The notes under the pieces were generated by a model. That model ran no database searches. It saw only the letters and a program-made list of their open reading frames with translations, and had not been told where the DNA came from. Below are positions 43,060 to 51,233 of a DNA stretch of 64,000 nt, in pieces (within the stretch, counting starts at the first letter, position 1; each line of letters opens with the position of its first letter). The position numbers and the translations under genes were made by a program. Source of the DNA: Niastella koreensis GR20-10 (lineage in GTDB: Bacteria; Bacteroidota; Bacteroidia; Chitinophagales; Chitinophagaceae); assembly GCF_000246855.1 (NCBI RefSeq), contig NC_016609.1:3906001-3970000 (forward strand), written 5' to 3'.

Positions 43060-46000
43060 TTACTTTCCCGGTTTTCTCACACTAAATTGGGCACCAAAGG
43101 TTTTACGATATTTCTTAATATAATCAGAGGGGTTCATCCCAAACACTTTATGGAATTCGGCGCGGAAGAATTTGATGTCGTTAATGCCAACGCGTAAGGC
43201 TGTTTCGCTTACATTATAATTTGTATTAATAAACAGTTCGGCCGCCTTGCGCAGGCGGATGAAGCGGATGAATGATTTGATGGAGAGCCCCGAAACCGAT
43301 TTTACTTTCCGGAACAGGTTGCTGCGGCTCATACCTATTTCGGCCAGCAATACTTTCAGGTTAAAACTGTCATCGTCGAGGTGGCTTTCCACAATGGCGA
43401 TACAGCGTTCCAGGAATTCCTTGTATTCCTGCGACACCTTCTGATCGGTATGGTTGAGGGTGATGGCGTTGAAGAAATAATGCTGCAGCACGGTGCGGGC
43501 CTTGAGCAAGCTGGCCACACGGGCCACCAGGATATCTTTATCAAATGGTTTAGTGATGTAATCGTCGGCGCCACCTTCAACGCCTTTCAACCGTACTTCG
43601 GCCGACGTACTGGCGGTGAGCAAAATAACCGGGATGTGCTGCAGGGCCGCATCTTCTTTGATCTTTTTACAAAGATCGATGCCGCTCATGCCCTGCATCT
43701 GGATATCGGCGATCACCAGGTCGGGCAGGTGTTTGTGCGCCAGGCTCAGGCCATTTTCCCCGTCAGCTGCCAGCAGCACCTGGTAGGTATTTCTAAACAG
43801 CCCGGAAAGATATTGCAGGATCCGTTCATCGTCATCTATCAGCAGGATCGATTTCTTTTCGGTAACCACTGCCTCCAGCGGTTCGCCATCCGGCTCCCCT
43901 GATTCGGTGGATGCGCTTAATTCATCATCCAGCGTCAGTTCATCCAGTAATACAGGTTGAACCGTCACATCATCCAGGATCACATCCGTTCCAAAATGCT
44001 GAACACCTTTAAGCAGACTAAGCGTAAACGTAGTGCCCTCACCGGGTTTGCTTTCAAAACTGATCTTGCCTTTATGCCGGGCAGTTAGGTGCTTTACCAG
44101 ATACAAGCCAATGCCAAAACCCTTTTGGGCGGTAATGGCCGAACCGGAAGCCCGGTAGAATTTCTCAAACAACTGATCGCCGGTTTCCTTGTCAATGCCA
44201 ATGCCTGTGTCCTGCACCTGGAACACTACTTCATTGTCTGTTTCCCGCACCTGTAAAACAATGCGGCCGCCTTCCGGCGTATACTTACATGCATTCGACA
44301 ACAGGTTATATAAGATAATGCCCAGTTTTTCCCGGTCGGCATACACCTCCGGGTGTTGGGGGCAATCATATTCATAGGTTATCTTTTTGGCTTTCGCCTG
44401 CTGTACAAAACACAGGTAAATATCGTGGGCCAGGGCATACACATCCTGCTTTGCCGGCCGAATGGTATCCATGCCGCTTTCCGCCTTGCGGAACAGCAAC
44501 AACTGATCTACCAGGCTCAACATGCGGCGGGCATTCCTGTATACGGTTTGTAATTCGCCATCCGGTTTTTCCGGCGACTCGGGTTTGCGGCTCAACACAT
44601 CTTTAAGCGGATTGATGATGAGCGTCAACGGCGTTCTGAACTCGTGCGAAACATTGGTAAAGAAGGTGAGTTTGTTTTCATTGATGGTGCGTTCGCGTTC
44701 ATTGAGCACCTGTTCCTTTTCCCGTTCTGCCTTTTCCCGTTCCAGTTCTACCTTTTTATTTTCTGCATCCAGGTGCGCAATAGCCACTTCGTATTTTAAC
44801 CGGGTTTGCCTGCTGCGATACCCCCACCAGGCATACAACAGGGAAGCAACCGCACAACCATATAAAAGATACGCTAACCAGGTACGGTACCAGGGTGGCA
44901 GTACGGTAATGCGCAGCTTTACTTCCTCTTTATTCCAGTTGCCATTTACATCGGTGCTTTTTACGCGGAACACATAACTGCCTTCGCCCAGGTGCGTATA
45001 ATTGGCGGTGCGCAGGTTGCCGGTATAGTTCCAGCCCCTGTCCCACCCTTCCATATAATACGCATACGTTATTTTACCAGGCGTGGCATATTCGGGCGCT
45101 ACATAGGTAAACGAAAAAACCGCCTTACTGTAAGGCACTTTCAATTTATCGGTAAAGGGTACCGATTGATTATCTACTGTAATACCGGTGAAGTACACCT
45201 GCGATGGATGCGGTGTTTGCTGAATGCTTTCGGGATTAAAAATATTGAATCCTTTTATGCCACCAAATAACAGTTCGCCCGAACGCAGCGCCAGCGAAGA
45301 ATTGGGGTTGAACTGGTTGCTTTGCAAACCGTCGCCCTGGTAGTAATTACGAAATGTTTTGGCGCCAATGGCAAAACACGACATACCATTAAACGTGCTC
45401 ATCCACAAATTGCCTTTTCCGTCTTCCTGCATGTTCAGCACCGCATTGTTACACAACCCTTCGGCAGTGGTAAACCGGGCGGCTATTTTACCCTGGGCAC
45501 GGTTGAACAACACCAGTCCGCCGCCTTCGGCACCTACCCAGAAATTGCCGGCCCTATCCTCTACTATACAGCGCACGCTTTTACCAATGTTGTAATAAGT
45601 ATGTTGTTTGTTTACACGGTCTATTTTTATCAACTGGGTAAAGTTGCCAGCCCACAATACGCCGTTGCGGTCTTCTTTCAGGGCAAACAATTCCGACAGG
45701 TTATCAAAATATTCAAAGCGGTCGGTTGTTTTGTTATACCGGTACAACGCGCCTTTTATGCCGCCTTCCTGCAGCGTGGTTGCCCACAGCGTTCCTTCAT
45801 GATCTACACACAACTGGTACACCATCTTGTTCTCGGCGTTATTATAGTTTGAGTTGAAACATTTGTACCGGCGGAAAGTATGGGTTTGTTGATTGTACCG
45901 GTTTATGCCGCCCCAATAGGTACCGATCCAAACAGCACCGGTGTGATCGGCAGCAATACTCGTGATGAAATTATTGCTGATGGTTGCTGCATTACCGGGG

Positions 46001-47178
46001 TCGTTCTTAAAATTGATGAACGAACTTCGCTTTCTATCCCACAGGCTTATCCCACCAAACTCGGATCCGATCCAGATCTTCCCATCGGGCATTTCATAAA
46101 AAGCCGACACGTAACTACTCACCAGGCTGTTGCTGTTGAGCGGGTCGTGCGCAATAGTCGTAAAGCGGCTTTTTTGTCCGTCAATGATATTGATGCCGCC
46201 ACGTTGTGAACCCAGCCATACGCGGCCTTCGCGGTCAACAAAAACAGTATTGAAATTTTCATTGCTCAGGCTGTTTACCCGGCCATCGGCTACCAGGTGC
46301 GTTACCTGCGGGGTGGCGGGGTCATAAACTTTTACGCCATTGTCTTTGGTCACCATCCATAAACGGTGCTGGTGATCCAGCGCAAAATCTGCCACCTTAT
46401 CAGTAGCCAGTTGCGGATCGTATTGATCTAATGCACGGGTATAGGTATTGGTGTTTATATCATAAGTATAAATGCCATTATTAGTGCCTACCCATAACCG
46501 ATCGCCATCGGGAAAAATGCGGAAGGAAGCCCTGAGCGTTTCGTTTACCAGTTGCAGTTGCCGGGTATTGGGGTTGAACAAACAAAGTCCGCGCGATACT
46601 ACAAATACCCACACTCTTTTTTTATCATCGATGCGGATACATGCGGCGGAATAGTTAGCGGTTGTAACGCCGTTGGCCACCAGGGGTATCTGTACAGCTA
46701 CATCATTCTTATACATCAACAACCCATCCGTTAAACTCGCGATCAGCATGGCGCCATCTGCCGTTCGTTTGAGGTCTTTTGTTTCTGTGCTAAACGGGCG
46801 GGCTGCCTTTTCGCCATAAGGCAGGAACCGGAGCCGGGAAAATTTACCGGTAGCGGTTTCATAAATACTAAGCCCCGTATTGGTGCCCACCCATACATTG
46901 CCGGCGGCATCTTCCTGGATGGCGTGAATGCTGTTATCTATCAGCGAGCTGGTATCGTTAAACCGGTTACGGAATACTTTGAATTCATAGCCATCGTAGC
47001 GATTCAACCCATCGTAGGTACCGAACCAGATAAACCCCTTACGGTCCTGGTAAATAGCGCGGATGGTATTATTGGAAAGCCCCTGCTCAATGCCCAGGTA
47101 AGACAATGGCGGATTACCGGCAAAAGCAGGTTGTATTGCTACAAGTAAAACCAGTATACACTTTATAACATACCTCAT
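43060..47178 (-). CDS. Hybrid two-component system regulator (one-protein HTCS)
   Basis: A 1372-residue regulator typical of Bacteroidota polysaccharide loci. In order: signal peptide (1-20), two seven-bladed Reg_prop beta-propellers forming the periplasmic sensor (about 25-680, with repeated 'DRKGFIWFGTYDGLNRYDG'-type blades), Y_Y_Y domain (about 690-755), one membrane helix (about 765-785), coiled-coil, HisKA with His845 in 'FTNVSHEFRTPL', HATPase (about 955-1065), receiver with Asp1158 in 'VIADIQM', and an AraC-type HTH (about 1270-1360). HTCS proteins sense oligosaccharide released from the target polymer and activate the adjacent susC operon. It is encoded directly upstream of susC on the same strand and divergent from the GH39-like gene. 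Confidence 0.96.
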   Translation of the reverse strand: MRYVIKCILVLLVAIQPAFAGNPPLSYLGIEQGLSNNTIRAIYQDRKGFIWFGTYDGLNRYDGYEFKVFRNRFNDTSSLIDNSIHAIQEDAAGNVWVGTNTGLSIYETATGKFSRLRFLPYGEKAARPFSTETKDLKRTADGAMLIASLTDGLLMYKNDVAVQIPLVANGVTTANYSAACIRIDDKKRVWVFVVSRGLCLFNPNTRQLQLVNETLRASFRIFPDGDRLWVGTNNGIYTYDINTNTYTRALDQYDPQLATDKVADFALDHQHRLWMVTKDNGVKVYDPATPQVTHLVADGRVNSLSNENFNTVFVDREGRVWLGSQRGGINIIDGQKSRFTTIAHDPLNSNSLVSSYVSAFYEMPDGKIWIGSEFGGISLWDRKRSSFINFKNDPGNAATISNNFITSIAADHTGAVWIGTYWGGINRYNQQTHTFRRYKCFNSNYNNAENKMVYQLCVDHEGTLWATTLQEGGIKGALYRYNKTTDRFEYFDNLSELFALKEDRNGVLWAGNFTQLIKIDRVNKQHTYYNIGKSVRCIVEDRAGNFWVGAEGGGLVLFNRAQGKIAARFTTAEGLCNNAVLNMQEDGKGNLWMSTFNGMSCFAIGAKTFRNYYQGDGLQSNQFNPNSSLALRSGELLFGGIKGFNIFNPESIQQTPHPSQVYFTGITVDNQSVPFTDKLKVPYSKAVFSFTYVAPEYATPGKITYAYYMEGWDRGWNYTGNLRTANYTHLGEGSYVFRVKSTDVNGNWNKEEVKLRITVLPPWYRTWLAYLLYGCAVASLLYAWWGYRSRQTRLKYEVAIAHLDAENKKVELEREKAEREKEQVLNERERTINENKLTFFTNVSHEFRTPLTLIINPLKDVLSRKPESPEKPDGELQTVYRNARRMLSLVDQLLLFRKAESGMDTIRPAKQDVYALAHDIYLCFVQQAKAKKITYEYDCPQHPEVYADREKLGIILYNLLSNACKYTPEGGRIVLQVRETDNEVVFQVQDTGIGIDKETGDQLFEKFYRASGSAITAQKGFGIGLYLVKHLTARHKGKISFESKPGEGTTFTLSLLKGVQHFGTDVILDDVTVQPVLLDELTLDDELSASTESGEPDGEPLEAVVTEKKSILLIDDDERILQYLSGLFRNTYQVLLAADGENGLSLAHKHLPDLVIADIQMQGMSGIDLCKKIKEDAALQHIPVILLTASTSAEVRLKGVEGGADDYITKPFDKDILVARVASLLKARTVLQHYFFNAITLNHTDQKVSQEYKEFLERCIAIVESHLDDDSFNLKVLLAEIGMSRSNLFRKVKSVSGLSIKSFIRFIRLRKAAELFINTNYNVSETALRVGINDIKFFRAEFHKVFGMNPSDYIKKYRKTFGAQFSVRKPGK

Positions 47179-47184
47179 ATAATG

Positions 47185-47353
47185 GTGAGCTGTAAGCTGT
47201 AAGCTGTAAGCTGTGAGCTGTAAGCTGTGAGCTGTAAGCCGTAAGCTGTAAGCGAATACAGGCTACAAGCTTCAGGCTGCAAGCCATCGCGGCAAGCTTT
47301 AGCGTAGTGGACTGTTTGCCGTCTGCCTTTTGCCTTAGGCCTTATGCCTTCAG
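47185..47353. repeat. Intergenic word-repeat element F (AGCTGTA heptamers)
   Basis: About nine head-to-tail 7-base words AGCTGTA/AGCTGTG (47187-47252) are followed by GCGAATACAGGCTACAAGCTTCAGGCTGCAAGCC. A block of 8-base words then follows: TGCCTTTTGCCTTAGGCCTTATGCCTT. The segment AATACAGGCT...GCTGCAAGC resembles the AAGCTGCAAGCAAATACAGG module of element H. It lies between two divergent genes, next to the start of the regulator gene, unlike most other copies, which sit at gene ends. Confidence 0.7.
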
Positions 47354-47434
47354 CAATAAAAATAAGATTTTTTTTATGACCACTGGTGGAACCTGGGACT
47401 TTATTACGTATTGAACGGAGTATGGTGTAAAACA

Positions 47435-47442
47435 TACCTTTA
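47435..47442 (+). promoter_or_regulatory. -7-like promoter box abutting the GH39-like start codon
   Basis: TACCTTTA matches seven of eight bases of TAnnTTTG and ends 3 bases before the ATG. A TTGA lies about 22 bases upstream, where the -33 TTTG element is expected. If used, the transcript has no leader. Confidence 0.4.
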
Positions 47443-47445
47443 ACT

Positions 47446-48918
47446 ATGAAACGATTGCTTGTTGCCTGTACAATTCTTTTAAACACGGCGCTGCATGCGC
47501 AAACCGATACCTGTAAAATTACGATCGACTGGAAGGCGGTAGTCAGTGAATCAAAAACAACGGCGACTTTACAATTGGTAGAAAATCCCATGGTGCGGCC
47601 CGGCTCCCCTATTCATACCAATACCTTCAAAGCGTTGAAGGAACTGGGCGCTGATTATGTCCGGTACGTTCCCTGGTTTCCCTATCCTAAAATGGCCGTT
47701 GCCGAATTACAGCCGCCTGCTGCCAATAAAACATTTTGGGACTTTACTTACCTCGACAGCACCATGCAGGCCGTAATGGAGGCCACCAAAGGACACTCCA
47801 CGGTTATCAACTTCAGCACTACGCCTGCCTGGTTATGGACAACTGCCAAACCGGTACAATATCCGGCAGACCCATACGGGCTCTGCTGGGATTACAACCA
47901 GGGCACCCAGCTGCGCGACGCTACCATGAAGGAGCTAACGGGCTATTATGTTCGCTTATTCAGCTGGTACACCAAAGGAGGTTTTACCGACGAGCTGGGC
48001 GTATTTCACAAATCAGGCCATTTCTATAATATTCCCTATTGGGAAGTATTGAATGAACCCGACCTGGAGCACCACATCCCGGTGGAGTTATATACAAAAA
48101 TGTATGATGCTATTGTGGCTGAGCTGAAGAAGCTTTCGCCGCAGACAAAATTTGTGGGACTATCGCTCGCCTATGTACGCGACCCGGCTTATTTTGAATA
48201 CTTTCTAAATCCCAAGAATCATAAACCAGGTATTCCACTGGAATGCATCTCGTACCATCATTATTCAAGGCCAGCCTGGCCACAGCAAACCATCGATGAA
48301 TACCAGTATTCATTCTTTGACTATGCGGAATCATTTCTCGATAAGGTCCGCTATATAGAAAGCATCCGGAAACGGCTGGCGCCACAGGTGTTTACCATGA
48401 TCAATGAGATAGGCGTGATCCTGCGTTCGCCCAGTGAACAGGGCCCCATAGACCAACACTACTGGAACCTGGCAGGCGCCATGTATGCCTATATTTTCCT
48501 GGAGCTCACCAAACTGGGTGTTGATGTAGCCGGTGAATCGCAACTGGTGGGTTACCCCACCCAATTCCCTGATGTAAGCATGATGAACTGGGAAAACGGT
48601 AACCCTAATGCCAGGTATTGGGTGCTGCGGTTGCTGAAGGAAAACTTCGGCCCGGGCAATCAATTGCTGAAAACAAGTATTAATGGTAAAGGCGGGCATA
48701 TTACCGCTCAGGGCATCATTACCAAACAGGGTAAAAAGATCCTGCTGATCAATAAACACAACACAGCGGTACCTGTGGTATTACCAGCAGAAGCGGGGAA
48801 TGCGGTTGTTAACCAGACAGATATTCTTACCGGGGAAAACCCGCCGGCAAAAACGACGCTTTCGGGCAATACGATTGTATTGAAGCCGTTTGCCGTGGCG
48901 GTAGTGGACTGTAAGTAG
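47446..48918 (+). CDS. GH39-like glycoside hydrolase
   Basis: A 490-residue exported enzyme: signal peptide (1-19, ending LHAQ), clan GH-A (beta/alpha)8 barrel, and a short C-terminal beta domain. The acid/base is Glu204 in 'YWEVLNEPD' and the nucleophile Glu321 in 'MINEIGVI', spaced as in GH39 (beta-xylosidases and alpha-L-iduronidases). An N-terminal 'PMVRPGSPIHTNTFKALKELGADYVRYVPWFPYP' block matches this family. Its placement next to uronate-cleaving lyases makes a xyloside- or uronide-cleaving role attractive, but specificity is unknown. It is divergent from the regulator gene and may be in the same regulon. Confidence 0.82.
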   Translation: MKRLLVACTILLNTALHAQTDTCKITIDWKAVVSESKTTATLQLVENPMVRPGSPIHTNTFKALKELGADYVRYVPWFPYPKMAVAELQPPAANKTFWDFTYLDSTMQAVMEATKGHSTVINFSTTPAWLWTTAKPVQYPADPYGLCWDYNQGTQLRDATMKELTGYYVRLFSWYTKGGFTDELGVFHKSGHFYNIPYWEVLNEPDLEHHIPVELYTKMYDAIVAELKKLSPQTKFVGLSLAYVRDPAYFEYFLNPKNHKPGIPLECISYHHYSRPAWPQQTIDEYQYSFFDYAESFLDKVRYIESIRKRLAPQVFTMINEIGVILRSPSEQGPIDQHYWNLAGAMYAYIFLELTKLGVDVAGESQLVGYPTQFPDVSMMNWENGNPNARYWVLRLLKENFGPGNQLLKTSINGKGGHITAQGIITKQGKKILLINKHNTAVPVVLPAEAGNAVVNQTDILTGENPPAKTTLSGNTIVLKPFAVAVVDCK

Positions 48919-48926
48919 TATCTTTA
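48919..48926 (+). promoter_or_regulatory. -7-like promoter box abutting the start of the gene at 48933
   Basis: TATCTTTA begins directly after the GH39-like gene's stop codon and ends 6 bases before the next ATG. It would give that small gene its own, nearly leaderless, transcript. Confidence 0.4.
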
Positions 48927-48932
48927 GGACCT

Positions 48933-49445
48933 ATGAACTTCAGATCCTATCTGAAAGAATTTGAAAACGCAGCGGGTCGTCTGGACAGGAACCTGTTGGC
49001 GCAAAAAGAAATGGAAACAGAAACCGGCGTTTGGCTGGAGTCGGTTGTTTTGCGGATGCACAAAAAACACTGGGCCAACAAACCGCTTACACAACCCCAG
49101 GGAGATGCGGCTATCTTTTTCTCTGTTTGGCTAAACGACAAAGGCGTACAGGGCAACAAATTGTTTTACAATCTTCATGCGCTTAAGTTACGGCAGCTGA
49201 AAGCATATACATTAACGAGCCGGGAGTTCGCTGCTGCATTCAGAGAACAATTTAAAAGCGAGACAGATCACTGGCCCAATGTGAGCACCAATTTCGGGCC
49301 GCTCACGCTGATGGAAGGCTGGATGCTCTTCGACCCTGCAGATATTGCGGAGAGTGTATATAAACTCGCCAACCAGTTCCTCGAAATCGATTCCCTGATT
49401 GACGGATTGTTAAAGAAGTATAAAAAAACATCATCAATTCTGTAA
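48933..49445 (+). CDS. Uncharacterised 170-residue cytoplasmic protein
   Basis: I do not recognise the family. The protein begins MNFRSYLKEFENAAGRL, has no signal peptide or membrane segment, is mostly helical with charged surface, and contains an aromatic-rich middle ('HKKHWANKPLTQPQGDAAIFFSVWLND') and a C-terminal helix ending KKYKKTSSIL. It follows the GH39-like gene by 14 bases but has its own -7-like box and is closed by a strong terminator. Its base composition and length make a real gene likely. No function can be assigned from sequence or context. Confidence 0.68.
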   Translation: MNFRSYLKEFENAAGRLDRNLLAQKEMETETGVWLESVVLRMHKKHWANKPLTQPQGDAAIFFSVWLNDKGVQGNKLFYNLHALKLRQLKAYTLTSREFAAAFREQFKSETDHWPNVSTNFGPLTLMEGWMLFDPADIAESVYKLANQFLEIDSLIDGLLKKYKKTSSIL

Positions 49446-49478
49446 CCGGTATTCGTTTGGCGACATACCGGTTTTTTT
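49444..49478 (+). terminator. Rho-independent terminator after the gene at 48933
   Basis: AACCGGTAT and ATACCGGTT form a 9-base-pair stem around a 12-base loop, followed by a run of T (TTTTTT). It overlaps the stop codon of the upstream gene and precedes the aldo/keto reductase remnant. Confidence 0.85.
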
Positions 49479-49485
49479 GTTTAAT

Positions 49486-49527
49486 ATGCAAAAAAGAATA
49501 TTAGGTAAAAGCGGCCTGGAAGTATAA
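49486..49527 (+). pseudogene. Aldo/keto reductase N-terminal remnant
   Basis: The 13-codon frame reads MQKRILGKSGLEV and then TAA. This is the highly characteristic start of aldo/keto reductases (M-x-x-R-x-LGKSGLEVS-x-LGLG). Nothing after the stop in any frame continues the family, so only the first exon-sized scrap remains; the following 50 bases are unrelated and then word-repeat element G begins. Best read as the stump of a gene removed by deletion or by arrival of the repeat element. Confidence 0.7.
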
Positions 49528-50014
49528 TGAAAATACTGTATAGCAGGAGTACTTGTATAGCGGCAAAGGATATGCCATGGGAAGTTGATCAGTTAACCAG
49601 GTTGATAGCGCTGATAAAGAGCGAATACAATTATTGAATATCGAATGTCCAATATTGAATGTTGAAGTGAAGAAAACGGGTTAAAGCCAAAAGGTTAAAG
49701 GCTAAAGCTAAAACCGGAAGTGTATTTACCTTTCTTCCGCCAGCCGGCGGATTTCGGCTTTCAGCCTGTATTTGCCTGCTCCGCCGCCGGGCGGATGCGG
49801 CTTGCAGCTATTCTCCCACTGCCCACTGCCTTCCACTGGCTTCCTTTTTGCGTGCACCTTTATAAAACTATCAGTTATGAATATCGAAGTGAAAGCACCG
49901 AAAAACAATCCATTGGAAAAATATCCACAGCCGCCTTATCCCGAACAGGAACAACAAATGCCTGGTTAATCGAATTATCACATTATCGAATTATCACATT
50001 GGCATTTTCCCTTC
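49528..50014. other. Gene-free stretch with repeat element
   Basis: Contains element G and, after it, a short frame (49877-49969, starting MNIEVKAPKN) that I do not count as a gene because it has no recognisable content. A short AT-rich direct repeat (ATCGAATTATCACATT twice, about 49970-50000) lies just before the next gene's end. Confidence 0.5.
49581..49844. repeat. Intergenic mosaic word-repeat element G
   Basis: A chain of modules seen separately elsewhere: GTTGATCAGTTAACCAGGTTGATAG (vocabulary of element C), GAATATCGAATGTCCAATATTGAATG (of E and H), GGGTTAAAGCCAAAAGGTTAAAGGCTAAAGC, then AGTGTATTTAC, GGCTTTCAGCCTGTATTTGC and TTCTCCCACTGCCCACTGCC. From about 49630 on it is homologous, in opposite orientation, to element H at 61797-61978, with one insertion of a CCGCC-rich segment near 49740 and another near 49785. 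Confidence 0.85.
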
Positions 50015-50347
50015 CTACTTTACTGCTGTTGTCGTAAAATGATGCGGCTTGTTAAAATGCTTGCACAAAGCCATTCCCACCGCCAGTCTTAACTGGCCTG
50101 TTCTGTTTTCGGGCATCGGACTTAATTCAATCCAGCTGTCATCGTCTACAAAAACATGGTTGCCATATAATTTTTGCTCCAACTCACCATTCATGACGGT
50201 GATGTGGTATTCATTATGGTCTTTTTTGTCTTTAATGCGGGCAAGCGCGTAATAAATCTTGTGCTTGTACTCAAATTCAATAGATACTATCTCTTCCATA
50301 CGCTTCGATTTTCCTTTTTTATTTGATATATATAAATTCAGTTTCAT
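50015..50347 (-). CDS. Uncharacterised 110-residue protein
   Basis: I do not recognise a named family. The protein is compact and soluble, with alternating strands ('EEIVSIEFEYKHKIYYALARIKDKKDHNEYHITVMNGELEQKLYGNHVFVDDD') and a C-terminal helix with 'ALCKHFNKPHHF'. A perfect TAnnTTTG box (TACATTTG, 50371-50364) lies 16 bases before the ATG at 50347, which supports that start; a second Met at codon 17 is possible. It is a single-gene unit convergent with the repeat region. Confidence 0.65.
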   Translation of the reverse strand: MKLNLYISNKKGKSKRMEEIVSIEFEYKHKIYYALARIKDKKDHNEYHITVMNGELEQKLYGNHVFVDDDSWIELSPMPENRTGQLRLAVGMALCKHFNKPHHFTTTAVK

Positions 50348-50363
50348 GACATTCGTCAGTAGA

Positions 50364-50371
50364 CAAATGTA
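50364..50371 (-). promoter_or_regulatory. Consensus Bacteroidota -7 promoter element
   Basis: TACATTTG on the minus strand fits TAnnTTTG exactly. It lies 16 bases before the ATG of the gene at 50015-50347. No clear TTTG is found at the usual -33 distance. Confidence 0.55.
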
Positions 50372-50539
50372 AATAGCCCATTACCGGCTATTTTTACTTT
50401 TTATGTATAACTGCTATAAAAGAGGCTGCTGTGGGAGGATACGTATTGGATATAACACAAAATAATATGCCTGTGCGATAAAGGTAACCAATCGAACTAA
50501 AGGAACCTAAGTATATTTTTTCTTTAACATACCCGTGGC

Positions 50540-51199
50540 ATGGCAATGGCATTCATTATTGCAATGTGTAACAAAGATGCAATGAAAGAACCCTGGCTAC
50601 GTGAAGTAGTACCGGCGCAACATACCGGGCAATCTTCATTTACCCACAGCCGTATCAATTGCCGCAACTATTCCCATGCACAATCATGCTTCCGGATTGC
50701 TGCGGAACGATTGGTACATATTAACCAGTGGAATGATTATGCCGGGAAGGCCACGGCCAGCTTTCAGTTATTTGACGAAACAGGTAATGCGATTAACAGA
50801 CCGGTGATGAAAAATGACTACCTCAGGATCAACATTCCCGGCCCTGGCAATCCCGATGAAGGAGGCGACTGGGTGCAGGTACAACAAATGGGTGAAAGAT
50901 CGTCAGGCGAACAACAGTTGATCTTTATAACGGTAAAGTCGTGCCCAAATCCTTTAACCAGTACATCGGCCCCTACTCATTTTTTTGACCAGCCTGCCAC
51001 CTCCACCTTTGTGATCTTTCGCAAGCAGTTGAGCTTAATGGCAGCGGTGTTTGGCCGGAACGAACATCCCAATCAAAAAAGCCGGAATATCATTACCCGT
51101 ATCCGGAATTTCTTTGTGTACCTCGGCGCCCGGTTAGGATTAGCGAACCTGCAATGGAAAGCGTTAACACATGGATTGTTATATGAAAAGGAACCTTAA
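50540..51199 (+). CDS. Uncharacterised protein, about 205-219 residues
   Basis: No family recognised. The N-terminal third mentions 'RINCRNYSHAQSCFRIAAERLVHINQWNDYAG'; the middle is beta-rich ('ASFQLFDETGNAINRPVMKNDYLRINIPGPG', 'DWVQVQQMGERSSGEQQLIFITVKSCPNP'); the C-terminus is basic and helical. Similar SRPBCC-like layouts exist but I cannot claim one. There is no signal peptide or convincing membrane segment. The true start may be the ATG at 50582 (MKEPWLRE), since the preceding 14 residues are atypically hydrophobic. It is 34 bases upstream of the royal-jelly-family lipoprotein gene. Confidence 0.6.
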   Translation: MAMAFIIAMCNKDAMKEPWLREVVPAQHTGQSSFTHSRINCRNYSHAQSCFRIAAERLVHINQWNDYAGKATASFQLFDETGNAINRPVMKNDYLRINIPGPGNPDEGGDWVQVQQMGERSSGEQQLIFITVKSCPNPLTSTSAPTHFFDQPATSTFVIFRKQLSLMAAVFGRNEHPNQKSRNIITRIRNFFVYLGARLGLANLQWKALTHGLLYEKEP

Positions 51200-51233
51200 A
51201 ACTACTTCTGTTTAAATAATAAAAACTTGCTGT

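Noticed and set aside
47185-47353. The heptamer array looked at first like a CRISPR array
   Set aside because: Unit length is 7 bases without spacers, and no cas genes are in the window.
49877-49969. A 30-codon frame starting MNIEVKAPKN after element G
   Set aside because: Too short, no recognisable family and no promoter; listed only as part of the gene-free stretch.
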